64,000 bases of DNA. It comes from Erythrobacter sp. Alg231-14. Its GTDB lineage: Bacteria; Pseudomonadota; Alphaproteobacteria; Sphingomonadales; Sphingomonadaceae. The translations under genes and the position numbers were made by a program. Below the pieces are notes generated by a model. It did not search any database, was not told the origin of the DNA, and was given only the letters and a program-made list of their open reading frames with translations. Positions 33,003-41,909 of the stretch are shown here, one piece after another (position 1 is the stretch's first letter; each line of letters opens with the position of its first letter). The stretch spans positions 1,116,001-1,180,000 of the forward strand of contig NZ_LT702999.1 in assembly GCF_900149685.1 (NCBI RefSeq). The letters run 5' to 3'.

Positions 33003-34709
33003 GTGCAAAATGGTCCAATTGCAATTGTGAGTCGCTTTACGCAATCCGGTCCGCACACTGCAAGCGCTGGCAATCGTCCGGGTGCGATACCGCATGCCTT
33101 GGACGGTTGGACTTTGGCGGCGTTGGCTTTGGCTGCCACGGCAGCCGTTCCTATCGTCACAATATTGGTGATGGCACCCAGTGGCGGTTTCGAAGCGATC
33201 GCCCATCTCGCTCAGACCGTTCTGGCAAGATATGTGATGAACACGCTGGCCTTCCTGTTGATCGCCGGGGGCATCGCGACCCTATTGGGGGCCGGATGCG
33301 CATGGCTGGTTAGCGCAGCCCGGTTTCCGGGGAGATCCGTTTTGGCGTGGGCGTTGGTCCTGCCACTGGCTGTCCCTGCTTACATTGCGGCCTATGTCTA
33401 TGCCGACCTGCTCGATTTCACGGGCCCAGTTCAATCCGGTTTACGCGGCCTCACCGGATGGAGCTTTGGCGATTATTGGTTCCCGCAAATCCGATCCTTA
33501 GCCGGCGGAGGCTTTGTGCTGGGGATTGTCCTGTACCCCTATGTCTACCTGCTCGCGCGCGGCGCATTCGCCACCCAAAGCCAAAGCCAGTTTCGCGCCG
33601 CCCGCAGCTTGGGCGCGCGACCCTCTAAGGCGTTTTGGCACGTCGCATTGCCCGCCGCGCGTCCGGCAATTTTTGGTGGATTGGTGTTGGTGTTGATGGA
33701 GGTTTTGGCGGATTTTGGCGTCGCCCAGTACTTCGCAATTCCCACGTTCAGCACTGGCATTTTCCGCAGCTGGTTGGCCATGGGTGACAAACAGGCCGCG
33801 TTGAAATTGGCGGCGATGATGTTGGTTTTTGTGGTCGGACTGATCATTTGGGAGGCTCGCACCCGCGCCGGTCGCACCGACAGCAAAGATGGATTGGACC
33901 GAGGCGACCGAGAACCGTTGATTGAATTGTCTGCAACGGGGCAAATGCTGGCGATGCTGGCGTGCCTTGTGCCGGTCTTGCTCGGGTTTCTTGTCCCCGC
34001 GATGCACTTGGCATCTTTGGCGGTTGGCGATCGCGCGATTGCCGCGATTGGGGATCTATGGACATACGCCAGCGGCAGCCTCTGGCTGGGTCTTGCCACG
34101 GCGACTGTGTGTTTGATCACCGCGCTTGTTCTAGCCTTTGCAAAAGCGCGATCCAACAGCCGCGTAGCATCGGCCGCAATTCGTGTTTCAACTCTGGGAT
34201 ACGCTTTGCCCGGCGCTCTTTTGGCCGTGGGTTTGCTGGCACCGCTGGGGGCGTTGGACATTTCGATCACTGGGTTCGCCCGCGATAAATTGGGCTACAG
34301 CGGCGGCTTGCTGCTGACGGGGACAAGCGCGATTTTAATTTATGCGCTGTCCGTCCGTTTCCTGACCGTGGCGTTCAACGCCGTGGATGGCGGCCTTAGC
34401 AAAATCCCACCTTCGCTCGACGCAGCTGCCCGCTCGCTTGGCGCAAAACCAACACGGGTCCTCACGCGCATTTACGCCCCCCTTCTTAGCCCCAGCCTCG
34501 CCACAGCCGCTGCCTTGGTCCTGATCGACACTTTGCGCGAACTGCCAGCCACCCTTATTTTGCGGCCGTTCAATTTGGAAACACTGGCCACTCGCACGTA
34601 CCGTTTGGCCAGCGATGAACGGCTTGTGGAGGCGTCTATACCCGCCTTGATCCTCTTAGCAGTGGGTCTGCTCCCCGTTTTACTCCTGACGCGAACCGGC
34701 AAACGCTAA
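33003..34709 (+). CDS. fbpB: Iron ABC transporter permease (fused two-module)
   Basis: A 568-residue permease with about 12 membrane segments, made of two BPD_transp_1 modules. Each module has the EAA-type coupling loop (AARSLGARPSKAFWHVALPAARP at about residue 200 and AARSLGAKPTRVLTRIYAPLLSP near 480). This fusion is typical of ferric iron FbpB/SfuB permeases. The start is GTG at 33003 or the in-frame GTG at 33027; no ATG is close. It is transcribed away from fbpC-fbpA, so the three subunits are made from two divergent transcripts out of a 60-base gap. Confidence 0.93.
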   Translation: MQNGPIAIVSRFTQSGPHTASAGNRPGAIPHALDGWTLAALALAATAAVPIVTILVMAPSGGFEAIAHLAQTVLARYVMNTLAFLLIAGGIATLLGAGCAWLVSAARFPGRSVLAWALVLPLAVPAYIAAYVYADLLDFTGPVQSGLRGLTGWSFGDYWFPQIRSLAGGGFVLGIVLYPYVYLLARGAFATQSQSQFRAARSLGARPSKAFWHVALPAARPAIFGGLVLVLMEVLADFGVAQYFAIPTFSTGIFRSWLAMGDKQAALKLAAMMLVFVVGLIIWEARTRAGRTDSKDGLDRGDREPLIELSATGQMLAMLACLVPVLLGFLVPAMHLASLAVGDRAIAAIGDLWTYASGSLWLGLATATVCLITALVLAFAKARSNSRVASAAIRVSTLGYALPGALLAVGLLAPLGALDISITGFARDKLGYSGGLLLTGTSAILIYALSVRFLTVAFNAVDGGLSKIPPSLDAAARSLGAKPTRVLTRIYAPLLSPSLATAAALVLIDTLRELPATLILRPFNLETLATRTYRLASDERLVEASIPALILLAVGLLPVLLLTRTGKR

Positions 34710-34803
34710 GCCCGCTTGAGGGGTGAAATGCCCCGTTCGGATGGGTTTTTTGCGGCTTGAACAGGCTGCGCCGCGAAAATTGAATGGACGGGACTGAGTA
34801 TTC

Positions 34804-36060
34804 ATGGCTACCAAGAAATCGGAGGCAATGAGACAACCCATGGATTTCGAAACCTATTTCGCTGACGAGCTGAACAGCGTGCGCGAAGAAGGTCGCTATC
34901 GCGTCTTTACCGACATTAAGCGCCATCGAGGCAAGTTCCCGCATGCGACCCGCTTTGTTGGTGAAGAAACTCAGGCGGTTACCGTGTGGTGTTCCAACGA
35001 TTATCTCGGCATGGGTCAGCATCCGGTGGTAATCGACGCGATGCATTCGGCCTTGGATGAATGCGGCGCGGGCGCAGGCGGAACGCGCAATATTTCGGGC
35101 ACCAATCATTATCATGTTGAATTAGAAGCCGAACTTGCCGATTTGCATGGCAAGGAAAGCGCGCTTTTGTTCACCAGCGGCTATGTCTCAAACTGGGCGG
35201 GGCTTGGCACATTGGCCAGCAAGATTCCCAACTGTGTTGTGTTCTCTGATGCGCTCAACCACGCATCGATGATCGAAGGCATCCGCCACAGCCGCGCGCC
35301 TTACAAAATTTGGCAGCACAACGATCCCGAAGATCTTGACCGGATGCTATCCGAATTTGGACCCGAAGTTCCCAAACTGGTCGCGTTTGAAAGCGTGTAT
35401 TCCATGGATGGCGACATCGCACCTATCAAAGAGATCCTTGATGTGTGTGAGAAGCACGGCGCTATGAGCTACATCGACGAAGTCCACGCAGTGGGGCTTT
35501 ATGGAGCACGCGGCGGCGGTATTGCCGAACGCGAAGGTTTGATGGACCGGATCACCGTTATCGAAGGGACATTGGGTAAGGCATACGGGGTGATGGGCGG
35601 TTACATCGCAGCCAGCCGGAACCTTGTCGATTTCGTGCGCAGTTTCGCGAGCGGCTTTATCTTTTCCACCGCCCTACCCCCAGCGGTTGCCGCCGGAGCC
35701 GCCGCGAGTATCCGGCATTTGAAAAACAGCAGCGAAGAGCGCGAACTGCAACGCGAGCGTGTGGAGCAAGTTCGGCGTAAGCTCGACATCATGGGCATCC
35801 CCCATCTCGCCAATCCCAGCCATATCATCCCAGTGATGGTGGGCGATGCGCATAAGTGCAAATTCATCAGCGATTGGTTGATGGACAATCACGGCATCTA
35901 TGTTCAGCCCATCAATTACCCAACAGTTCCAGTTGGAACGGAGCGGTTGCGACTGACGCCGTCACCCGTGCATGATGACGGCGACATTGATCGTCTGGTC
36001 AACGCCTTGTCGGAAATATGGTCCCAATGTGAGCTGGCGCGGATGGCGTCCGCCGCTTGA
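34804..36060 (+). CDS. hemA: 5-aminolevulinate synthase
   Basis: HemA condenses glycine and succinyl-CoA to 5-aminolevulinate, the first haem (and bacteriochlorophyll) precursor, via the C4 pathway. The PLP lysine is K259 in [35 protein letters not shown] and [14 protein letters not shown] are conserved family blocks. The frame gives 418 residues with ATG at 34804, but family members usually begin near [14 protein letters not shown], so ATG at 34840 is also possible. Lying next to an iron importer, it fits coordinated haem and iron supply for the many cytochromes encoded in this window. Confidence 0.95.
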   Translation: MATKKSEAMRQPMDFETYFADELNSVREEGRYRVFTDIKRHRGKFPHATRFVGEETQAVTVWCSNDYLGMGQHPVVIDAMHSALDECGAGAGGTRNISGTNHYHVELEAELADLHGKESALLFTSGYVSNWAGLGTLASKIPNCVVFSDALNHASMIEGIRHSRAPYKIWQHNDPEDLDRMLSEFGPEVPKLVAFESVYSMDGDIAPIKEILDVCEKHGAMSYIDEVHAVGLYGARGGGIAEREGLMDRITVIEGTLGKAYGVMGGYIAASRNLVDFVRSFASGFIFSTALPPAVAAGAAASIRHLKNSSEERELQRERVEQVRRKLDIMGIPHLANPSHIIPVMVGDAHKCKFISDWLMDNHGIYVQPINYPTVPVGTERLRLTPSPVHDDGDIDRLVNALSEIWSQCELARMASAA

Positions 36061-36250
36061 TCGATTGGACGCAATCCAAACGCGCCTTAATCCATCGCTT
36101 CGGTAGTTGCCGCATCAGATAGCGGCACTTTAAAGCCAAAGTGGGCCGCCACCATTGCCAAGCCTAAATCACCCAGCAATTTCGAGACGGTCGAAACTGG
36201 CTGATTTTCAGGCTCGGCTTGGCTAAATCGAAATTGGAAAGGTCAGAAAG

Positions 36251-36709
36251 CTACTGACCGGTTGCCTCCAAAAAGGCGATCAAATCTGCACGAGCCTGTG
36301 CATCCCTGAGGCCCGGATACGCCATGCGAGTACCCGGAAGATATTCGCGCGGTGATTCCAGAAATTCGAATATCACTTCCGATGTCCAAATAATCCCGCT
36401 GTTCGCGTTTGCATCGGTGTAGTTAAACGCATCAACAGCGCCGGCTTTGGCGCCAATGATGCCATACAGCGACGGGCCAACACCATTCCTGCCTTCTTCA
36501 ACAGAATGACAGGCCCGACATTGAACAAAAACCGCCTCACCGGCCGCAGCATCGCCCGTGAGATCAGCGAATGTCAGCTCAACCGCAGGTTCCACCGAAT
36601 CCACCGCAACAGGACCGGTGTCCGCTTTGGGCTCGTCCGAGTTCTCACTGCATGCGGCGACCGCAACAAGGCTGGTGAGCGCAACGGTGCTCAAAACAAT
36701 CTTACGCAT
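36251..36709 (-). CDS. Lipoprotein class I cytochrome c
   Basis: A 152-residue monohaem cytochrome c. The ATG at 36709 gives a signal with lipobox (AVAAC, Cys about 21). The haem motif is CRACH in FVQCRACHSV; downstream GVGPSLYGIIG, FNYTDANANSGIIW and PGTRMAYPG supply the Met ligand of the c2-like fold. It probably shuttles electrons in the periplasm while anchored to the inner membrane, for instance between complex III and an oxidase. A purine-rich GAGGA precedes the start. It is divergent from the DUF1499 membrane gene. Confidence 0.92.
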   Translation of the reverse strand: MRKIVLSTVALTSLVAVAACSENSDEPKADTGPVAVDSVEPAVELTFADLTGDAAAGEAVFVQCRACHSVEEGRNGVGPSLYGIIGAKAGAVDAFNYTDANANSGIIWTSEVIFEFLESPREYLPGTRMAYPGLRDAQARADLIAFLEATGQ

Positions 36710-36978
36710 AATGCTCAAAATTCCTCAAATAGAGTTCGATCAATATCTCTGCCGACGCACGCAAGCCCACAACCTCTTTCACAAGAGCGATCATTGGCGA
36801 AGGCGTCTTTCTCCAGACAAAAGAACGATGTCACGGGTCCAACGTCCCAACATACAAACGGCTTTGAGCGAGGCTGTACACCAACTTGCATCCCTGGACA
36901 TAGCCAGCTTGAGGCGCAATGTGGACATCCAAAACGGTCCAAAGATTGCCTATTGCAGTCTCCGCGTTAAAGAGACTT

Positions 36979-37782
36979 ATGAAAAATTTTCCTTGGCACT
37001 CAAAGCTCGTCCTCGCTCTCATTGTCTTCCTGCCGATCTATTTCATGATCGCGGCGTTGGGCACAAAGATTGGATTGTGGGGTTATGAAATTGGGTTGGG
37101 CGCGCTCGTTATTGTCGCTGGCGCACCCTTGTTAGCAATAGTCGCGGTCGCCGCGATTGTGTCGTTGATCATAGGATTGTTGAAGAAACCACGCCGGAAA
37201 TTGGTCATCGCAATCGCAGCTGTTGGTGTTTTAATTCCGCTTGCCATGATCGCCAGCCTTTTGTCGGTTGGCGGAACGGCCGCTGCGAACCCGATTCACG
37301 ATGTCGCCACCGACACAGCAAACCCTCCGACATTCTCTGCGCAAACCATGACGGCGCGTGCAGAAGCAGAGGCCAACCCTCTTAACGATTATCAAATGCC
37401 ATTGGGTCAAATCGACTTGTTCGCCGGTGTCTCCGAAGAAACAAAAATTAAAAGCCACGCGCAAATCATCAATGACGCATATGCAAACCTTTCGCCGTTG
37501 CCATTGGGAGGCGCGACGAAAGCGGACGCCGTCGCCGCTGTCGCCGCAGCGATGGGTAAAATGGGTTTGAGCGATATTCGCTCCGATGTGGAAGCAGGCC
37601 GCGTCGAAGGCGTTGCAGAGACGTTCTGGTACGGTTTTCAGGATGATGTTGTCGCACGCATTGGCGAGGCAGAGATTGATTTTCGTTCCGTCAGCCGCGT
37701 TGGGCAAAGCGATCTTGGCGCGAACGCCGCACGGATTGCGGAATTGCGCGGGCTGGTTGCGGAACAAATCGGCCAGCGGTGA
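36979..37782 (+). CDS. Membrane protein with DUF1499 domain
   Basis: A 267-residue protein with three N-terminal hydrophobic segments (about residues 10-100) and a C-terminal DUF1499 domain, seen in VEGVAETFWYGFQDDVVARI and IDFRSVSRVGQSDLGANAARI. The domain occurs in many alphaproteobacterial and plastid proteins but its biochemical role is unknown. The ATG lacks a clear Shine-Dalgarno sequence. It is divergent from the cytochrome c gene across a 269-base gap in which I see no recognisable element. Confidence 0.82.
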   Translation: MKNFPWHSKLVLALIVFLPIYFMIAALGTKIGLWGYEIGLGALVIVAGAPLLAIVAVAAIVSLIIGLLKKPRRKLVIAIAAVGVLIPLAMIASLLSVGGTAAANPIHDVATDTANPPTFSAQTMTARAEAEANPLNDYQMPLGQIDLFAGVSEETKIKSHAQIINDAYANLSPLPLGGATKADAVAAVAAAMGKMGLSDIRSDVEAGRVEGVAETFWYGFQDDVVARIGEAEIDFRSVSRVGQSDLGANAARIAELRGLVAEQIGQR

Positions 37783-37792
37783 AGCGCTTACC

Positions 37793-38395
37793 TCATTTGA
37801 ATTGCGAAACGGCCAGCGCGCTACGTTGAACCACGGTTAGTGCGCACAAGCCGGCATAGGTATAGGCGATAACGCCAAACCAAGCCGGAAACAGGCACAT
37901 CGCCACAAAGACGACAATTGTCTCTGCACCTTCGGCCAGACCGGTCGAGTAAAAGAAACTTTTCGTCCCATGCGCCTGCGTCTCTTCGCCGCGGTTGGCC
38001 GCAATTGTGGCAAAGGCGAGGAAGCTGACACCGGTCAACACAAAGCTCGCGATGAGGACCATGGCCGGCAATGTGTTCGATGCCGCTAAGACGCCAAAAC
38101 CCAATGGAATCGAAACATAGAAGGCGAAATCCGCAACGATATCGAAATAGCCGCCCAGATCGGTCGGCTCATTGGCCCGCGCAACGGCGCCATCCAAACC
38201 ATCCAAAACGCGGTTCCCAAGGATTAGAGCTAAGCCAGTCCAAAACGCGCCAAAACCAATTGCGACCGCCCCGCCCAAACCAACAGCTAGACCAACAAAG
38301 GTGAGCGTGTTTGCCGTCACACCCCGCGCCGCCAATGCGCGGCCAATCCGGTTCAATGGTGGATCAATCAGCGGTCGAAGTTTGGCATCGAACAT
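37793..38395 (-). CDS. CDP-alcohol phosphatidyltransferase family protein
   Basis: A 200-residue membrane enzyme. The diagnostic metal-binding motif D-G-x2-A-R-x8-G-x3-D-x3-D is visible as DGLDGAVARANEPTDLGGYFDIVAD. These enzymes transfer a phosphatidyl or phospho group from CDP-alcohol to an alcohol such as serine, glycerol phosphate or inositol phosphate; the acceptor is not readable here. It overlaps neither neighbour and follows the nucleoside transporter on the same strand by 12 bases. Convergent with the DUF1499 gene ten bases away. Confidence 0.88.
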   Translation of the reverse strand: MFDAKLRPLIDPPLNRIGRALAARGVTANTLTFVGLAVGLGGAVAIGFGAFWTGLALILGNRVLDGLDGAVARANEPTDLGGYFDIVADFAFYVSIPLGFGVLAASNTLPAMVLIASFVLTGVSFLAFATIAANRGEETQAHGTKSFFYSTGLAEGAETIVVFVAMCLFPAWFGVIAYTYAGLCALTVVQRSALAVSQFK

Positions 38396-38407
38396 AGCAA
38401 TCCCGCT

Positions 38408-39691
38408 CTAACCGCCGAACGTCACAAGTCCAATCCATGCTCCAGTCATTGCAGTCGCAATATTGCCCGCAATCCAACTTTTAATGCCAAGACCAGCCGC
38501 CTCTGCGCGGCGCTCTGGACACAATGTCCCGATGGTGGAAACCAACAGGCCGACGCTGGCCAAATTCGCGACACCGCACAGTGCATAGGTGACGATGAGC
38601 AAACTGCGCTCGCCCAAGGTGCCATCGGGAAGTGCGGCCAATTCGAGGTAGGCGACATATTCGTTGAGGATCGCTTTCGTCCCCATCAATCCACCGGCGG
38701 CCTGCGCCTCCGCCCATGGAACCCCTATTAACCACATAACGGGAGCGAACAACCAACCAAAAATCCGTTTCAGCGTTAGCGGCTCATCTCCCACCAACGG
38801 GAGCAACGCCAACACTTGATCGCTCAATGCGACGAGAGCGAAAATCACGATGATCACCGCAATGACCGCCAGAAACAACTGCATTCCGTCCATTGTGCCT
38901 TTGACGATCGCATCAATGCTGTTTGCGTATTTTAGCCCCGGTTCACTTTCGTCGGTCGCGGTGCCATCTTCTTCGATATCGCCGGGAACCATCATCTTCG
39001 CGATCAACAACGCCGCCGGCAACGATACCAGCGACGCCGAAATCATATGACCCACCGCATCGGGCACGGTGTCGCGCAGTGTCGTCGCGTAAAGGATCAA
39101 GATTGCGCCACTGATTGTGGCCATGGCCAACACCATGACCTGAAACAATTCGGCCCGGCTGATCCGCGTAAAATAGGCGCGCACCACCAATGGGCTTTCA
39201 ACCACGCCCAAAAACATGTTGGCGCCACCGGATAAGCCGACCACGCCGCTCACGCCCAAAGTCCGGCGCAATAGAAATGATAGACCGTTCACCAACAATC
39301 TCAGCACCCCCCAATGCCACAACAGCGCGGCAAGCGCCGAAAAGACGATAACAAGCGGCAAAATCTGAAAGGCAATGATCAGGGGCGGTTGCGCGCCGCC
39401 CTCGATCGCAAAGGGCAGCGGCCCTCCGCCTAAGTACCCGAACATGTAGGATGATCCGGCCAATGTTGCCTGTTCAACCGCTGTTACCGCGGCATTGGCG
39501 TATGACATCAAATCCCAAACAAACGGCACCCGCACGATCAAAACCGCCAAGGCGCCCTGCAAAGCCAAAGCCCCCAAAATCCATTTCATGCTAGGCCGAC
39601 CAGCGCGATCTTCGCTTATCGCCCAAGCCACAGCAATCAGAAGAGCGATACCCAAGACACCGCGAAATTGATCAAACAGTTCCAAATTCAA
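38408..39691 (-). CDS. Concentrative nucleoside transporter, NupC/CNT family
   Basis: A 427-residue polytopic membrane protein with about ten segments. CNT signatures are GGANMFLGVVESPLVVRAYF (nucleoside-binding re-entrant region) and TLAGSSYMFGYLGGGPLPF. CNT proteins import nucleosides with H+ or Na+. No ATG lies near the N-terminus: TTG at 39691 or, better spaced from GGGG, TTG at 39685 is the likely start. It ends 12 bases before the phosphatidyltransferase gene and follows the TVP38-FAD fusion gene by 9 bases, so the three may form one transcript. Confidence 0.9.
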   Translation of the reverse strand: MNLELFDQFRGVLGIALLIAVAWAISEDRAGRPSMKWILGALALQGALAVLIVRVPFVWDLMSYANAAVTAVEQATLAGSSYMFGYLGGGPLPFAIEGGAQPPLIIAFQILPLVIVFSALAALLWHWGVLRLLVNGLSFLLRRTLGVSGVVGLSGGANMFLGVVESPLVVRAYFTRISRAELFQVMVLAMATISGAILILYATTLRDTVPDAVGHMISASLVSLPAALLIAKMMVPGDIEEDGTATDESEPGLKYANSIDAIVKGTMDGMQLFLAVIAVIIVIFALVALSDQVLALLPLVGDEPLTLKRIFGWLFAPVMWLIGVPWAEAQAAGGLMGTKAILNEYVAYLELAALPDGTLGERSLLIVTYALCGVANLASVGLLVSTIGTLCPERRAEAAGLGIKSWIAGNIATAMTGAWIGLVTFGG

Positions 39692-39700
39692 AACCCCGGA

Positions 39701-41839
39701 TCATCCGCGACGCCAGTCATGATATTTCTCGATATAGCTGAGAAGCTTTTCCGGCTTGCGCGCTTTCTTCCATTCACCCGCAGCAAACTTGTTGCCCTCT
39801 GCCATCGTGGGATAGGGATGGATCGTGCCCAAAATCTTGTTGAGGCCCAGCTTGTGCTTCATCGCCAGCGTGTATTCGGCCAACATCTCACCTGCATTAT
39901 GTCCAACAATGGTCGCACCAAGGATGGTGTCCTTGCCCGGTTTGGTGAGCACTTTCACAAAGCCTTTGGTCTCGTGTTCTGCAATTGCGCGATCAAGCTG
40001 ATTGAGGCCGTATTGGGTCACTTCATACGCAATGCCTTGCTCCGTCGCTTCGGTCTCGTTGAGGCCAACACGGGCCACTTCGGGGTCGAGGAAGGTCACC
40101 GCCGGGATGACTGAGTAATCGGCTTTGAATTTCTTGAATTGGCCGAACAGTGCGTTGACCGACGCGAACCAGGCCTGATGGCTTGCCGTGTGAGTGAATT
40201 GATACGGACCCGCGACATCCCCGCATGCAAAGATGTTGGGGAATTTGGTTGCAAGGAATTCATCCGTGACCACAGTCTTAGCTGTGTCGATGCCCAACTC
40301 TTCCAATCCGTAACCAGAAAGACGCGCCGCACGACCAACGGCCACAATCAAAGCATCATACGGAATTTCAACCTCAGCATCGCCATGCTTTGCCAAGACG
40401 GCGCCGCCATCGGCCTTGACCGCCATATGGCCGGTAAGAACCGCGACACCAGATTCTTCGAGAGACGCTTGCGCAAGTGCAGAGACTTCAGGATCTTCAC
40501 GCCCCATAATCCGATCCATCATCTCAATCTGAGTGACTTTGGACCCAAGCCGCGCAAGGCTTTGTGCGATTTCACAACCAATCGGACCGCCACCTAGGAT
40601 CGCAACGCGCGCCGGCGGGCTGTCCATTTCGGCGAAGGCATCCCACATCGTATCGGACGTTAGATATTCGCTGTCCTTCAACCCCTCGATTGGGGGAACA
40701 AACGGAGCGGCACCCGCCGCGATCACTATTGAACGCGTGGTCAATCGCTGCGTTTCGCCGTCATTGCGGGCAATCTCTACCGTCCATGGGTCGATGACCT
40801 TGGCATAACCCTCAACCACATCAACACCCAGCCCCGTATAGCGTTCGACGCTGTCATGAGGCTCAATCGTCTTGACCGCATCCATGACGCGCGCGATCGT
40901 GTGCTTAAAGGGCACTTTGGGTTCGTGGCTTTCGAGGCCGTATTTGTCGGCGTTGCGCATCTGGCTTGCGACCTTCGCGCTCTTTATCAACGCTTTGGAA
41001 GGGACACAGCCGGTGTTGAGGCAATCACCGCCCATCTTGTGGGATTCGACCAGTGTGACTTTGGCCTTTACCGTTGAGGCAATCAGAGACGAAACCAAAC
41101 CCGCCGCGCCTGCGCCGATCACAACCATATTGCGGTCAAAGCTTTTGGGCTTTGTGAACCCGGCATAGACTTTGCGGCGCTGGATCCAGCCGACAACAGC
41201 CTTTGCAATCCATGGGACAATCGCGAGCAGAACGAGCGCGCTGAGAATCTCAGGCGAAAGGATGCCCTCAAGACTGTCGAGTTCCGACAATCGCTGTCCT
41301 GCATAGACAAAGGCGATGGTGCCCAACAGCATGCCGATCTGGCTGACCCACGCAAATGTCCAAGTCTTAATCCGGGTTAAACCCATGACGAGGTTAATCA
41401 CGAAAAACGGAACCGCCGGGATCATGCGCAACGTGAACAAATAAAATGCGCCGTCGCGCTCCAACCCTTCATTGATGCTCTTCAATCGGTCTCCGAACTT
41501 AGCCTCGATGCTGTCGCGCAGGACATAGCGCGATGCGAGGAATGCCAAAGTCGCGCCAAGGGTGGAGGCAAAGGAGACAAAAATTGTCCCCACAACCAAA
41601 CCGAACAATGCGCCCGCGGCCAATGTCATAATGGCCGCGCCGGGGAGCGAAGCGGCGGTCACAACGACATAGATGGCAAAGAAACCTGCCAGAACCGCAA
41701 TCGGATTTTCGGCATAAAACGCACGCGCATCGGTTACCCGTTCCTGCACCGCAGCCAGCGTAAGGTACTCGCCCAGATCAAAGATGAAATAGGCGCCAAT
41801 CAACGCGGCCAAGACGGCGATGATGAGAATTTTCTTCAT
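39701..41839 (-). CDS. TVP38/DedA-like membrane domain fused to FAD pyridine nucleotide-disulfide oxidoreductase
   Basis: A 712-residue two-domain protein. The N-terminal 230 residues have about five hydrophobic segments with ASTLGATLAFLASRYVLRDSIEAKFG, the VTT (TVP38/TMEM64/DedA) signature. The rest is a dihydrolipoamide-dehydrogenase/mercuric-reductase-like enzyme: FAD motif GAGAAGLVSSL, redox disulfide CLNTGC, NAD site GGGPIGCEIAQSL and the C-terminal HPYPTMAEGNKF. The vicinal C-terminal Cys pair of mercuric reductase is absent, so Hg(II) reduction is unlikely. ATG at 41839 is preceded by GGGG. Membrane-tethered NAD(P)H-disulfide chemistry is inferred; substrate unknown. Confidence 0.88.
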   Translation of the reverse strand: MKKILIIAVLAALIGAYFIFDLGEYLTLAAVQERVTDARAFYAENPIAVLAGFFAIYVVVTAASLPGAAIMTLAAGALFGLVVGTIFVSFASTLGATLAFLASRYVLRDSIEAKFGDRLKSINEGLERDGAFYLFTLRMIPAVPFFVINLVMGLTRIKTWTFAWVSQIGMLLGTIAFVYAGQRLSELDSLEGILSPEILSALVLLAIVPWIAKAVVGWIQRRKVYAGFTKPKSFDRNMVVIGAGAAGLVSSLIASTVKAKVTLVESHKMGGDCLNTGCVPSKALIKSAKVASQMRNADKYGLESHEPKVPFKHTIARVMDAVKTIEPHDSVERYTGLGVDVVEGYAKVIDPWTVEIARNDGETQRLTTRSIVIAAGAAPFVPPIEGLKDSEYLTSDTMWDAFAEMDSPPARVAILGGGPIGCEIAQSLARLGSKVTQIEMMDRIMGREDPEVSALAQASLEESGVAVLTGHMAVKADGGAVLAKHGDAEVEIPYDALIVAVGRAARLSGYGLEELGIDTAKTVVTDEFLATKFPNIFACGDVAGPYQFTHTASHQAWFASVNALFGQFKKFKADYSVIPAVTFLDPEVARVGLNETEATEQGIAYEVTQYGLNQLDRAIAEHETKGFVKVLTKPGKDTILGATIVGHNAGEMLAEYTLAMKHKLGLNKILGTIHPYPTMAEGNKFAAGEWKKARKPEKLLSYIEKYHDWRRG

Positions 41840-41909
41840 GAATGCCCCGATCAATAAATATGCTGTGCAGCCGGTTCGCTGAGAGCATGGTAGTGGTTAC
41901 GGCCAGAAC

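Noticed and set aside
34710-34803. GGGG/CCCC stem followed by TTTTTT after fbpB as terminator
   Set aside because: The T-run lies 11 bases beyond the 4-bp stem and alternative pairings are equally weak.
36087-36240. Minus-strand open frame of about 45 codons ending PLSDAATTEAMD downstream of the cytochrome c gene
   Set aside because: It has protein-like composition but no usable start codon with a ribosome-binding site and a stop just upstream. It may be a gene remnant or chance, so I did not call it.
39701-41839. Annotation as mercuric reductase
   Set aside because: The redox disulfide fits, but the C-terminal vicinal cysteines that bind Hg(II) and any mer genes are absent.
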